Below, one piece after another: positions 19,722 to 28,511 of a stretch of DNA of 64,000 nucleotides (positions within the stretch are counted from its first letter, which is position 1; each line of letters begins with the position of its first letter). Location of the stretch: NCBI GenBank assembly GCA_041319085.1, contig CP101033.1, positions 1,948,501 to 2,012,500 on the forward strand, in the 5' to 3' direction. Under the pieces are notes generated by a model. It saw only the letters and a list, made by a program, of their open reading frames with translations, was not told the DNA's origin and ran no database searches. The stretch is from Aeromonas veronii. GTDB lineage: Bacteria; Pseudomonadota; Gammaproteobacteria; Enterobacterales; Aeromonadaceae. Position numbers and translations under genes: made by a program.

Positions 19722-22700
19722 GACACCATCGATACCACCACGATTAGCCTGACTGCCCCGAGTACCGTGGTGGAAGGCAGCACCATTACCTACACCGCGC
19801 AGGTTGATCATCCGGTCACGGGCAGCGATCTGGTCCTGACGCTCAGTAATGGCCAACAACTCACCATCCCGGTGGGCGCGAGCAGCGGAACGCTGGATGT
19901 GGCGACGCGGCCGGCAGATGTGTTGGCGCAGGGCGATAGCCAGGTTGCGCTCTCCATCACGAGCACTCAGGGTGGGAACTATGAGCGGCTCGATAGCAGC
20001 GCCCATGTGTCGACCACGGTGACGGACAGCGCGCTGCCGGTGCATGTGACCCTGACGGGCAGCCCGGACGTGAAGGAAGGGGGCGTAGTGACCTGGACGG
20101 CGCAGGTGGACCATGCGCCGGTGACACCGTTGCTGTTGACGTTGGATAACGGCTCGGAGATCACCATCAAGGCCGGGGAGTTGACCGGTAGTGTCGATGT
20201 GAAAGTGCATCCGGACACCGTCTATGTGGATGCTGGCGTGGTCAACGCGGCGATTACGGCCTCAAGCGGAGGCGGCTACTCCCATCTCGAGCTGCCGAGC
20301 GGCCCGAGTGCGGTGAGCGTCGGTGACACCATCGATACCACCACGATTAGCCTGACTGCCCCGAGTACCGTGGTGGAAGGCAGCACCATTACCTACACCG
20401 CGCAGGTTGATCATCCGGTCACGGGCAGCGATCTGGTCCTGACGCTCAGTAATGGCCAACAACTCACCATCCCGGTGGGCGCGAGCAGCGGAACGCTGGA
20501 TGTGGCGACGCGGCCGGCAGATGTGTTGGCGCAGGGCGATAGCCAGGTTGCGCTCTCCATCACGAGCACTCAGGGTGGGAACTATGAGCGGCTCGATAGC
20601 AGCGCCCATGTGTCGACCACGGTGACGGACAGCGCGCTGCCGGTGCATGTGACCTTGACGGGCAGCCCGGACGTGAAGGAAGGGGGCGTAGTGACCTGGA
20701 CGGCGCAGGTGGACCATGCGCCGGTGACACCGTTGCTGTTGACGTTGGATAACGGCTCGGAGATCACCATCAAGGCCGGGGAGTTGACCGGTAGTGTCGA
20801 TGTGAAAGTGCATCCGGACACCGTCTATGTGGATGCTGGCGTGGTCAACGCGGCGATTACGGCCTCAAGCGGAGGCGGTTACTCCCATCTCGAGCTGCCG
20901 AGCGGCCCGAGTGCGGTGAGCGTCGGTGACACCATCGATACCACCACGATTAGCCTGACTGCCCCGAGTACCGTGGTGGAAGGCAGCACCATTACCTACA
21001 CCGCGCAGGTTGATCATCCGGTCACGGGCAGCGATCTGGTCCTGACGCTCAGTAATGGCCAACAACTCACCATCCCGGTGGGCGCGAGCAGCGGAACGCT
21101 GGATGTGGCGACGCGGCCGGCAGATGTGTTGGCGCAGGGCGATAGCCAGGTTGCGCTCTCCATCACGAGCACTCAGGGTGGGAACTATGAGCGGCTCGAT
21201 AGCAGCGCCCATGTGTCGACCACGGTGACGGACAGCGCGCTGCCGGTGCATGTGACCCTGACGGGCAGCCCGGACGTGAAGGAAGGGGGCGTAGTGACCT
21301 GGACGGCGCAGGTGGACCATGCGCCGGTGACGCCATTGCTGTTGACGTTGGATAACGGGTCGGAGATCACCATCAAGGCCGGGGAGTTGACCGGTAGTGT
21401 CGATGTGAAAGTCCATCCGGACACCGTCTATGTGGATGCTGGCGTGGTCAACGCGGCGATTACGGCCTCAAGCGGAGGCGGTTACTCCCATCTCGAGCTG
21501 CCGAGCGGCCCGAGTGCGGTGAGCGTCGGTGACACCATCGATACCACCACGATTAGCCTGACTGCCCCGAGTACCGTGGTGGAAGGCAGCACCATTACCC
21601 ACACCGCGCAGGTTGATCATCCGGTCACGGGCAGCGATCTGGTCCTGACGCTCAGTAATGGCCAACAACTCACCATCCCGGTGGGCGCGAGCAGCGGAAC
21701 GCTGGATGTGGCGACGCGGCCGGCAGATGTGTTGGCGCAGGGCGATAGCCAGGTTGCGCTCTCCATCACGAGCACTCAGGGTGGGAACTATGAGCGGCTC
21801 GATAGCAGCGCCCATGTGTCGACCACGGTGACGGACAGCGCGCTGCCGGTGCATGTGACCTTGACGGGCAGCCCGGACGTGAAGGAAGGGGGCGTAGTGA
21901 CCTGGACGGCGCAGGTGGACCATGCGCCGGTGACACCGTTGCTGTTGACGTTGGATAACGGCTCGGAGATCACCATCAAGGCCGGGGAGTTGACCGGTAG
22001 TGTCGATGTGAAAGTCCATCCGGACACCGTCTATGTGGATGCTGGCGTGGTTAACGCGGCGATTACGGCCTCAAGCGGAGGCGGCTACTCCCATCTCGAG
22101 CTGCCGAGCGGCCCGAGTGCGGTGAGCGTCGGTGACACCATCGATACCACAAGCGTGACCCTGACGGGGACCTCTGGGGTGAAAGAAGGGGGCGATATTA
22201 CCTGGACTGTAACGCTCGGTGCGGCAGCACACGGGGAAGTAACGGTCCAGCTCGACAATGGCAAGACCGTGGTGATTGCTGACGGACATACGTCTGGTCA
22301 GGTTATTACCACTGCGCCGGATGATCTCTTCTCTGGCGGCTCTCATGTAACCGCCAGTGTGGTATCTGCTACGGGAGGCAATTTTGAGCAGCTGGCTATC
22401 GGGGCCACGGCTACCGTATCGGTGGTGGATAATATTTCTCCAGTCTATGCCCGATTGGTTAATGTCACCGGCAGTGTGACAGAAGGGGAAACACTGCAGC
22501 ATCGCGTCGAGTTAACAGATGGTAATGGTCATCTTGTGCAGGTGCCGACCGGGGGATCCGTCACTGTTACCTTGACGTATGGTTCGCAAACCACCTCACC
22601 AAGCGATTTCAGTGCGGCATTGGTAACGACCGTGACCATTCCTGCCGGCCATAACAGTGCTGTGATAGAAAACCAGACCGTGGTGGATTCGCTGTACGAA

Positions 22701-25700
22701 GGGCACGAAGGTTATACGCTGACCATTAGCGGGGTAACGGACACGGCTCATAGTTTTGAGTCGCTGGAGATTGTTAGCGGTGCTGGCGCCACCGTAACGG
22801 CGGTGATCAATGATGCGGATACCGCTCCCGTCTTGTCGGTTGCTAATGCTGAGGTCACGGAAGGGGGCGATCTTCTCTTCACCGTTACCCGTAGTGGGGA
22901 TGCGCAGGCGGCGCAAAGCGTGAAGTTTGCGACATCGGACGGCACCGCCAATAGTTCAGATTACACCGCAGCCAGCGGGACGCTCACCTTTAATCCGGGC
23001 GAACTGAGCAAGAGTGTGACGGTGCACACCACGGCGGATACCCTGTTTGAGGGTAATGAAAACATGTATCTCACGCTCTCCCAACCTAACGTTGGGTCTG
23101 TGGTGCAAGGTAAGGCGATGGGCACCATTATCGATGATGATAGTGCTCCCAAGGTGGCGTCTATTTCATCGCCGTCCGTAACAGAAGGTCAATCGCTGGT
23201 CTTTGATGTTGCCCTCACCAATGCGGCTTCCTCGCTGCAGAAGCTGGCCTTCTCTCTGGGTGGCGGTAGTGCAGGTGTTGAAGATTACGGCAAGCCGGTG
23301 TTTTCCAACGGGGTGGTCTTGGACCATGGTTATCTGGCAGTGCCTGCCGGTGTGACTCATTTCTCCGTGACCTTGCCCACCACCGATGATCTGTTGGCCG
23401 AGCCTACCGAAACCGTGCCGCTGACTATTGGTGGTGTGACGGGAACGGGTTCAATTCTCGACAATGACGCCGCCCCCACTCATGAACTGCCGACCTCTCT
23501 GGCCCTGAAGGAAGACAACCCAAGCGCGGTCAGTGGGATCAAGGTAGCGGATCGTGACAGCGCCCATCTGTCAACCACACTCAGTGTCTTGCATGGCACA
23601 CTCCTGGTCACGGCCGGGCATGCCACTGTGCAGGGCAACCATGGGCCGAGTCTGACGATAAGTGGCACGGCGGCAGAGATTAACGCAGCGCTGGCGACCC
23701 TGACCTACACCGGTAAACCCGATTACCATGGCGCGGACACGCTGCAAATCGAGACCAGTGACGGCCACCATCACGCCACTGGCGCGGTGCCGATTACGGT
23801 GGCATCGGTGGCCGATATAGTGGCGGACTCTTTACATGTCAATGAAGATGCGTCGCTTAGTTTTAATCCATTAACTGGCCAGGGCGGCGCATCGGCAGAT
23901 AACTTTGAAGATAACACTCGCCAAGTGACCGGCCATACCAATCCTTCACACGGCACGCTGACACTTGGCAAGGATGGCGCGGCGCATTACACGCCGGTAG
24001 CCAATTACCATGGCGCGGACAGTTTTACCTACACCGTCAGCGCCGGTGGCAGCACTGAAACCGCAACCGTCACCATTGATGTGGCATCCGTCAATGATGC
24101 GCCCACAGCACCTGACGTGGTGTTGGTATCGGGCTCTGAGGATACACATCTGCCGTTAAGCTGGGGGGATTTCCATATCACTGACGTGGATGGTGGTAAG
24201 GCGCTAGGCATTAAAATTGGCAGTCTCCCCGCCGACGGTAAGCTGCTGTTTACTGACGATGGCAGGGCTTGGAAGGCGGTTACGGTCGGCCAGGTCATCA
24301 CCAAGGCCATGATGGATGCTGGTCATTTCCATTTTGTGCCGGATGCCAATGAGGCCGGTGATGATGCGTATCATCACCCCGGTGTCGGCAATATGAAAGA
24401 TGACTATGCCCATTTTGATTTCACCCCCACCGACGGTGAGCCAGTTAATGGGCAAGGAGCATTGTCCCATATGCACATTGATATAGCGCCCAAAGTTGAT
24501 ACACCGGTGTTAACGGTCAGTAGAGGCACCATGACTCATCAGCCGGGCCGTACCACAATCGAGGTGCATCAACAGGCTGGACAGAAAGATATCACCGTCA
24601 CAGATGGCCATTTCAATGCTGACCCGCATGTCAAGATTTGGCATTTGTCAGACATCCAGGGCCAAGGTGGTAATGTTCACGGTGCACATGATAAATCAGA
24701 TATTTTTATGTTGACTGATGATCAGGGTGCAATTTTGCCGGCGATGGCCGGGGCGGTGCATGGCTTGGACGGTGGCGGCGATAAAATTGACAGCCCTCAG
24801 GACTATATCTTTCTGGCCGGTCCACGGAGCCGATACGAGATTACCTACAGCGCTGACCATCCGAATACGGCTGGCGGCGGCATGGATAACCTCTCCATCA
24901 CTGACAAAACAACCGGACAGAAAGTGAGTGTTGCCAACAATATCGAGAGCATTATCTTCGGTGATGGACACGGTTTGGTGAGTACGCAGGGGATGATGAC
25001 TGAAAGTGGAGCCAAGGCCACCACTCATAGTGAACCGGGCGTTGATCACTATCCCCTGCAGCTGACTGCCGCCTTGACCGACAAGGATGGCAGTGAAAAG
25101 ATCTCGGATATTACCTTTAACGGGTTACCGGATGGCAGCACGCTCAATCTGGGACATGCTGGCGCTCGGGGCAGTTGGGTCATTACTCATCAGGAGCTTG
25201 CGCAAGGGCAGCTCGTGTTGACCGTGAAAGAGGGTCAGTCGATTGATGGCATCAAGGTCGCTGTTACCTCTACTGAGGTGGACGGCGAGCATGCGACGTC
25301 GACATTGACGCTTGCCAGAGGCGCTCATGTGTCGGTGAGTCACGATGCTGGCCATGAAGCGCCGGTGGAGAGTGTGGCGCTGCAAGCTGCTCATCACGCG
25401 GATGCAGCGCCGGCGCCAGATCATCCGTCGCAGCTTGGCGAGCCGCTCTCAGGGCAACACGGCCAAGAGTTGTTTGCCGATGACGCCATCAACCTCAAGG
25501 AGTTGCCGGTGGGGGATCACAACCTGATCCTGAGCGCGGGAGCTAGCCTGGGCTTCCCCCTAGAGACCATGCATATCGACAACCAAAGTGGTCATGACCT
25601 GCTTGGCTCGGATCAGGGGAGCTGGTTGTTCGGCATCACTGGCAATGATCGGATCCTGGGCGGGCTTGGGGATGACGTGATCCGGGGAGGCATGGGCAAC

Positions 25701-26087
25701 GATAGCCTAACCGGAGGCGCCGGCCACGATCTCTTTGTTTGGGGTCACGGGGATGAAGGGACAGTGGCACAGCCTGCCATTGACACCATCACCGACTTCC
25801 ACCCGGAACAGGGTGACAAGATTGATCTGGCTCACATGCTGCAAGGGGTGACCGGCAACCATGTCGATAGTCTGCTCAATAACCTCTCTGCCTCGGTGTC
25901 GATGGGCAGCAATGGCCTGAACGACGTGAACCTATCGGTTTCGCCGGCAGGGGATGGCCACGTGACTCAGCAGATCACCCTGAAGGATGTGGATTTGACC
26001 AGCTGGAATCTCACTAGCACCTCCTCCCACGATATCCTGCAGAGCATGGTCGAAGACCAGCATAGCCTGATCATCCAACACCCCTGA
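18426..26087 (+). CDS. C-terminal open part of the adhesin with RTX and type I secretion signal
   Basis: This 2553-codon frame begins at an internal Met in module E; no ribosome binding site is evident, so it is probably not an independent gene. It holds modules F and B, five C-D pairs, one last Ig-like module, and Calx-beta-type domains (VTEGGDLLFTVTRSGDAQ, then SSDYTAASGTLTFNPGE). Next are cadherin/tandem-95-like domains (TYTGKPDYHGADTLQIETSDG) and a His/Asp-rich region. The end has RTX nonapeptides (GNDRILGGLGDDVIRGGMGND at about 25639-25701) followed by ITDFHPEQGDKIDLAHML, the usual type I secretion C-terminal signature. RTX repeats bind calcium after export. Confidence 0.75.
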   Translation: MTAMITGAKGGEFEQLNLDPNQAVSQVIDNPTPTHLTLSTSTPSVAEGQLLSLTATLDQVPQTAVDVTLTNGMTLTIPAGERSVSIDVLSAGEDVYLDAGQQHFAIRDAQGGNFEQLVVDRSPLTIDVTDTLDPTSVTLTADKSTLTEAGGEIIYTATLAHESHGVTTVHTQLGDITIADGDRSGTLTHTVPVGEDVYRDPSTVSNAITGAEGGNFERLVPNTAPVTTTITDTIDTTTISLTAPSTVVEGSTITYTAQVDHPVTGSDLVLTLSNGQQLTIPVGASSGTLDVATRPADVLAQGDSQVALSITSTQGGNYERLDSSAHVSTTVTDSALPVHVTLTGSPDVKEGGVVTWTAQVDHAPVTPLLLTLDNGSEITIKAGELTGSVDVKVHPDTVYVDAGVVNAAITASSGGGYSHLELPSGPSAVSVGDTIDTTTISLTAPSTVVEGSTITYTAQVDHPVTGSDLVLTLSNGQQLTIPVGASSGTLDVATRPADVLAQGDSQVALSITSTQGGNYERLDSSAHVSTTVTDSALPVHVTLTGSPDVKEGGVVTWTAQVDHAPVTPLLLTLDNGSEITIKAGELTGSVDVKVHPDTVYVDAGVVNAAITASSGGGYSHLELPSGPSAVSVGDTIDTTTISLTAPSTVVEGSTITYTAQVDHPVTGSDLVLTLSNGQQLTIPVGASSGTLDVATRPADVLAQGDSQVALSITSTQGGNYERLDSSAHVSTTVTDSALPVHVTLTGSPDVKEGGVVTWTAQVDHAPVTPLLLTLDNGSEITIKAGELTGSVDVKVHPDTVYVDAGVVNAAITASSGGGYSHLELPSGPSAVSVGDTIDTTTISLTAPSTVVEGSTITYTAQVDHPVTGSDLVLTLSNGQQLTIPVGASSGTLDVATRPADVLAQGDSQVALSITSTQGGNYERLDSSAHVSTTVTDSALPVHVTLTGSPDVKEGGVVTWTAQVDHAPVTPLLLTLDNGSEITIKAGELTGSVDVKVHPDTVYVDAGVVNAAITASSGGGYSHLELPSGPSAVSVGDTIDTTTISLTAPSTVVEGSTITHTAQVDHPVTGSDLVLTLSNGQQLTIPVGASSGTLDVATRPADVLAQGDSQVALSITSTQGGNYERLDSSAHVSTTVTDSALPVHVTLTGSPDVKEGGVVTWTAQVDHAPVTPLLLTLDNGSEITIKAGELTGSVDVKVHPDTVYVDAGVVNAAITASSGGGYSHLELPSGPSAVSVGDTIDTTSVTLTGTSGVKEGGDITWTVTLGAAAHGEVTVQLDNGKTVVIADGHTSGQVITTAPDDLFSGGSHVTASVVSATGGNFEQLAIGATATVSVVDNISPVYARLVNVTGSVTEGETLQHRVELTDGNGHLVQVPTGGSVTVTLTYGSQTTSPSDFSAALVTTVTIPAGHNSAVIENQTVVDSLYEGHEGYTLTISGVTDTAHSFESLEIVSGAGATVTAVINDADTAPVLSVANAEVTEGGDLLFTVTRSGDAQAAQSVKFATSDGTANSSDYTAASGTLTFNPGELSKSVTVHTTADTLFEGNENMYLTLSQPNVGSVVQGKAMGTIIDDDSAPKVASISSPSVTEGQSLVFDVALTNAASSLQKLAFSLGGGSAGVEDYGKPVFSNGVVLDHGYLAVPAGVTHFSVTLPTTDDLLAEPTETVPLTIGGVTGTGSILDNDAAPTHELPTSLALKEDNPSAVSGIKVADRDSAHLSTTLSVLHGTLLVTAGHATVQGNHGPSLTISGTAAEINAALATLTYTGKPDYHGADTLQIETSDGHHHATGAVPITVASVADIVADSLHVNEDASLSFNPLTGQGGASADNFEDNTRQVTGHTNPSHGTLTLGKDGAAHYTPVANYHGADSFTYTVSAGGSTETATVTIDVASVNDAPTAPDVVLVSGSEDTHLPLSWGDFHITDVDGGKALGIKIGSLPADGKLLFTDDGRAWKAVTVGQVITKAMMDAGHFHFVPDANEAGDDAYHHPGVGNMKDDYAHFDFTPTDGEPVNGQGALSHMHIDIAPKVDTPVLTVSRGTMTHQPGRTTIEVHQQAGQKDITVTDGHFNADPHVKIWHLSDIQGQGGNVHGAHDKSDIFMLTDDQGAILPAMAGAVHGLDGGGDKIDSPQDYIFLAGPRSRYEITYSADHPNTAGGGMDNLSITDKTTGQKVSVANNIESIIFGDGHGLVSTQGMMTESGAKATTHSEPGVDHYPLQLTAALTDKDGSEKISDITFNGLPDGSTLNLGHAGARGSWVITHQELAQGQLVLTVKEGQSIDGIKVAVTSTEVDGEHATSTLTLARGAHVSVSHDAGHEAPVESVALQAAHHADAAPAPDHPSQLGEPLSGQHGQELFADDAINLKELPVGDHNLILSAGASLGFPLETMHIDNQSGHDLLGSDQGSWLFGITGNDRILGGLGDDVIRGGMGNDSLTGGAGHDLFVWGHGDEGTVAQPAIDTITDFHPEQGDKIDLAHMLQGVTGNHVDSLLNNLSASVSMGSNGLNDVNLSVSPAGDGHVTQQITLKDVDLTSWNLTSTSSHDILQSMVEDQHSLIIQHP
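19119..22133 (+). repeat. Five tandem C-D pairs (copies 5-9)
   Basis: Five uninterrupted 603-bp direct repeats start at 19119, 19722, 20325, 20928 and 21531. They differ at only a handful of bases (for example CATACCTAC versus CACACC near 21599). All are in frame. Such long near-identical direct repeats favour copy-number change by homologous recombination and are difficult for assembly. Confidence 0.92.
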
Positions 26088-26110
26088 CGCTGCGTGAGAT
26101 AGCACTATAG

Positions 26111-26142
26111 AAAAAGAGCCGGCAATTGCCGGCTCTTTTATA
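26111..26142 (+). terminator. Rho-independent terminator after the adhesin
   Basis: The stem AAGAGCCGGC / GCCGGCTCTT has a 4-base AATT loop followed by a T-rich tract. It lies about 25 bases after the adhesin stop. Confidence 0.85.
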
Positions 26143-26162
26143 AGGTGAATACATAAACTGAG

Positions 26163-26400
26163 GGGCGGTCGGACGGGCGAGTTGCCACGTTGTTGGCCAT
26201 GGTGCTGTCACCGTAGCGGTCAAGGCCTCATGGTTGGCAGCAGAGAGCGGCATGACGGCGGCGGGAGCGGCCTCTACCTCGGCGGCAACTACGGCTTCGA
26301 TAACCTCAGGGGCATCAGTTACGGAGTAGATCGCAGTCGGTTCCATTACGGCAGGCTGCGACACACTTCGGAACCTGGCGATATTACGTGCCGATTTCAG
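26163..26400 (-). pseudogene. Decayed fragment resembling the 3' end of rne
   Basis: On the minus strand the segment ends with codons reading DSTMANNVATRPSDRP. The rne gene in this same window ends [17 protein letters not shown]. Over about 59 bases at the 3' end the two DNA segments align without gaps at about 70% identity by eye (26163-26221 against 42601-42659). Further upstream a second frame reads Ala/Val/Glu-rich (VIEAVVAAEVEAAPAAVMP), like the low-complexity RNase E tail. The match therefore changes frame, and the rne stop codon is lost. No intact gene is present. This fills the 360-base gap between the adhesin and rbsR. Confidence 0.45.
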
Positions 26401-26448
26401 CGCTCAGAGCGCGCATCGGTCAATCAGCAAGGTCCGTTGCTGATGATC

Positions 26449-27471
26449 CTATCCCTGGATGTGGATGTTGCGGGGCCGCGCGCAGGATTGTCTGATCACC
26501 AGATCCGGGTCAACGGTGATCAGGTGGTTCTCCACCGCCTCGCCGTTGATCCGCGCCAGCAGACGGGTGACAGCCAGACGTCCCAGCTCCTCTTTGGGCT
26601 GGTTGATGGTAGTGAGTGGCGGCGACATAAATTCGGCCAGCGCCACATTGTCATAGCCAACGATGGAGATATCCCGCGGGATCACCAGCCCGGCCTGATG
26701 GGCGGCACTGATGGCTCCCATTGCCATCATGTCATTGCAGACAAAGAGGGCGGTGGGGCGCTCTGACAGGGCCAGCAGACGAGTCATCGCCTGATGACCG
26801 CTGGCGCCGTCAAAGTCCCCCTCCTGGATCCACTGCGGATTGACGGTGAGCCCCGCCTCCTGCAACGCCTGCTCAAAGCCAGCTTGGCGCTGGTTGGCGG
26901 GTGCGCGGCTCTGGGGGCCGGTGATACAGCCGATGGCGGTATGGCCCAGTTCAATCAGATGGCGGGTCGCCAGATAACCGCCGCGGAAGGAGTTGTCAGC
27001 GATAAGATCCACATCCTCGCTGACCAGCCCCCAATCCATCACTACTACCGGCAGGCTCTTGAGCCAGTCGAGCTGGTTGAACACCTCCTGCTGTCCCTCG
27101 CTGCACATGATCAGCAGGCCGTCGACCCGCTTGCGCAGCATCATTTTGAGGTAGGATAGCGCCGTTTCGGCCTGCCCCTCGGTGTTGCCCAGCATCAGGT
27201 TGTAGCCCTGCTCGAAGCAGTAACGCTCCACCCCGCGCACCACCTCGGCGAAGAAGGGGTTGCTGGAGGTGGTGACCAGCATGCCGATACTGTTGGTCTC
27301 CTTCACCTTGAGGCTGCGGGCCACCAGGCTCGGGGCATAGTTGAGATCGCGCATGGCGGTGAAGACCCGCTCGCGGGTCTCCTCGGCCACGAAGCGGGTC
27401 TCGTTGATGACATGGGAGACGGTGGTGGTGGAGACCCCCGCCAGCGCCGCCACCTCCTTGATATTGGCCAT
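26449..27471 (-). CDS. rbsR: LacI-family repressor of the ribose operon
   Basis: This 340-residue LacI/GalR-type regulator has an N-terminal helix-turn-helix and hinge (MANIKEVAALAGVSTTTVSHVINETRFV, residues 1-28) and a periplasmic-binding-protein-like ligand domain (NSIGMLVTTSSNPFFAEVV onward). It is last in an rbsDACBKR operon and its ATG overlaps the rbsK stop (ATGA). By analogy with E. coli, ribose binding releases it from the operator ahead of rbsD, where a perfect palindrome is seen. Position and length fit RbsR. Confidence 0.93.
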   Translation of the reverse strand: MANIKEVAALAGVSTTTVSHVINETRFVAEETRERVFTAMRDLNYAPSLVARSLKVKETNSIGMLVTTSSNPFFAEVVRGVERYCFEQGYNLMLGNTEGQAETALSYLKMMLRKRVDGLLIMCSEGQQEVFNQLDWLKSLPVVVMDWGLVSEDVDLIADNSFRGGYLATRHLIELGHTAIGCITGPQSRAPANQRQAGFEQALQEAGLTVNPQWIQEGDFDGASGHQAMTRLLALSERPTALFVCNDMMAMGAISAAHQAGLVIPRDISIVGYDNVALAEFMSPPLTTINQPKEELGRLAVTRLLARINGEAVENHLITVDPDLVIRQSCARPRNIHIQG

Positions 27472-28403
27472 CAGTGCCCCTGCGCAGTCTGCTCAAGCAG
27501 GAAGGCGTCCACTTCTTGCTTGCTCGGGATGGAGCTCTGGGCACCGAACCGGGTGACGGAGAGCGCCGCCGCCCCGTGGGCAAAGCGCACCGCGCCGTGG
27601 AAATCGGCTCCGGCCAGTTCGGCCGCCAGCAGGGCGCCGTTGAAGGTATCGCCCGCGGCAGTGGTATCCACCGCCTTGACCCGAAAGCCCGGGATCAGCT
27701 GTTGCTGCTGTGCGTTGCTGCAATAGACCCCCTGCGACCCCAGGGTGATCATCACATCCGCAATACCCATCTGGTGGAAACGGGCGGCCGCCTCGCGGGC
27801 GCTGGCTGCGTCGGTGACTTTGACGCCGGTCAACAGCTCGGCTTCGGTCTGGTTGGGGGTGATGAGATCCACCAGCGCCAGCAGCTCACTCGAGAGCGGG
27901 CGGGCCGGGGCGGGGTTGAGTACCACCCGGGTGCTGTGGGCGCGCGCCAGGCGTGCAGCTTCATGGACGCTCTCCAGCGGCACTTCCAGCTGTAACAACA
28001 GGGTGTGGGCGTCGGCGATCATGGCTTCGTGGCGCTGCACCACCGCAGGGGAGAGGGCGCCGTTGGCTTCGGCGGAGATACCGATGCTGTTCTCCCCCTC
28101 ATCGCTGACATAGATGATGGCGATGCCGGTAGGCAGGGTGTCGTCGAGCTCGACGGCGCTCACATCGATGCCATCTTTGGCAAAGCCGCTTTTCATCTGG
28201 TGGCCGATGGCGTCATCACCGATACGGGCGATAAAGGAGACCGGGGCACCGAGGCGGGCGGCAGCGACCGCCTGATTGGCCCCCTTGCCACCCGGGACCA
28301 CCTGATAGCTGTGGCCGGTCAGGGTTTCACCCGGGCGAGGAAAGTGGGGAACGCGCAGCACGTGGTCTGCATTGACACTGCCCAGAACGACGAGACGATT
28401 CAT
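27471..28403 (-). CDS. rbsK: Ribokinase
   Basis: RbsK phosphorylates D-ribose to ribose 5-phosphate with ATP after uptake. The 310-residue PfkB-family protein shows the substrate-binding GGKGANQAVAAARLG near residue 40 and the C-terminal signature DTTAAGDTFNGA, whose Asp is the catalytic base, near residue 250. The start MNRLVVLGSVNADHV is typical. It lies downstream of rbsB after a 108-base gap holding a strong hairpin, and overlaps rbsR. Confidence 0.95.
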   Translation of the reverse strand: MNRLVVLGSVNADHVLRVPHFPRPGETLTGHSYQVVPGGKGANQAVAAARLGAPVSFIARIGDDAIGHQMKSGFAKDGIDVSAVELDDTLPTGIAIIYVSDEGENSIGISAEANGALSPAVVQRHEAMIADAHTLLLQLEVPLESVHEAARLARAHSTRVVLNPAPARPLSSELLALVDLITPNQTEAELLTGVKVTDAASAREAAARFHQMGIADVMITLGSQGVYCSNAQQQQLIPGFRVKAVDTTAAGDTFNGALLAAELAGADFHGAVRFAHGAAALSVTRFGAQSSIPSKQEVDAFLLEQTAQGH

Positions 28404-28479
28404 GTTGACTACTCCTGATGCATCTTGGCTTGAACACTGTGATTGAGTGAGCCCAAGCCGGGAGACACCTGAACGAGAG

Positions 28480-28505
28480 AGAAAAGGGGAGGCGAACCTC
28501 CCCTC
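28480..28505 (-). terminator. Intercistronic hairpin between rbsB and rbsK
   Basis: On the minus strand GGGGAGG-TTCG-CCTCCCC with an extra-stable tetraloop is followed by TTTTCTCTCTC, a few bases after the rbsB stop. It probably acts as a partial terminator or 3' stabiliser, giving more binding protein than kinase and repressor from one operon. Confidence 0.7.
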
Positions 28506-28511
28506 GAGAAC

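Larger units (their letters stand above)
7749..26087 (+). pseudogene. Giant LapA-like RTX adhesin locus, frame broken at twelve repeated sites
   Basis: Domain order: an N-terminal retention module, a short linker, about 47 Ig-like modules of about 100 residues (nearly all starting with a TxVTLS...EG pattern and ending GGNFEQL), Calx-beta-type domains at about 22.4-23.5 kb, cadherin/tandem-repeat-type domains at 23.5-25.3 kb, and a C-terminal RTX and type I secretion signal at 25.6-26.1 kb. Such proteins are exported by a type I system and held on the cell surface for biofilm formation. As given, the frame drops one base at 10820, 11100, 12021, 12301, 13825, 14105, 15026, 15306, 16830, 17110, 18031 and 18311. 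Twelve losses return to the starting frame, so the C-terminus is in the same frame as the start. With the bases restored the protein would be about 6116 residues. No secretion genes lie in the window. Confidence 0.85.

Noticed and set aside
9501..22133. CRISPR or other spacer-type array
   Set aside because: The repeats are contiguous protein-coding units of 603 and 1201 bp without spacers.
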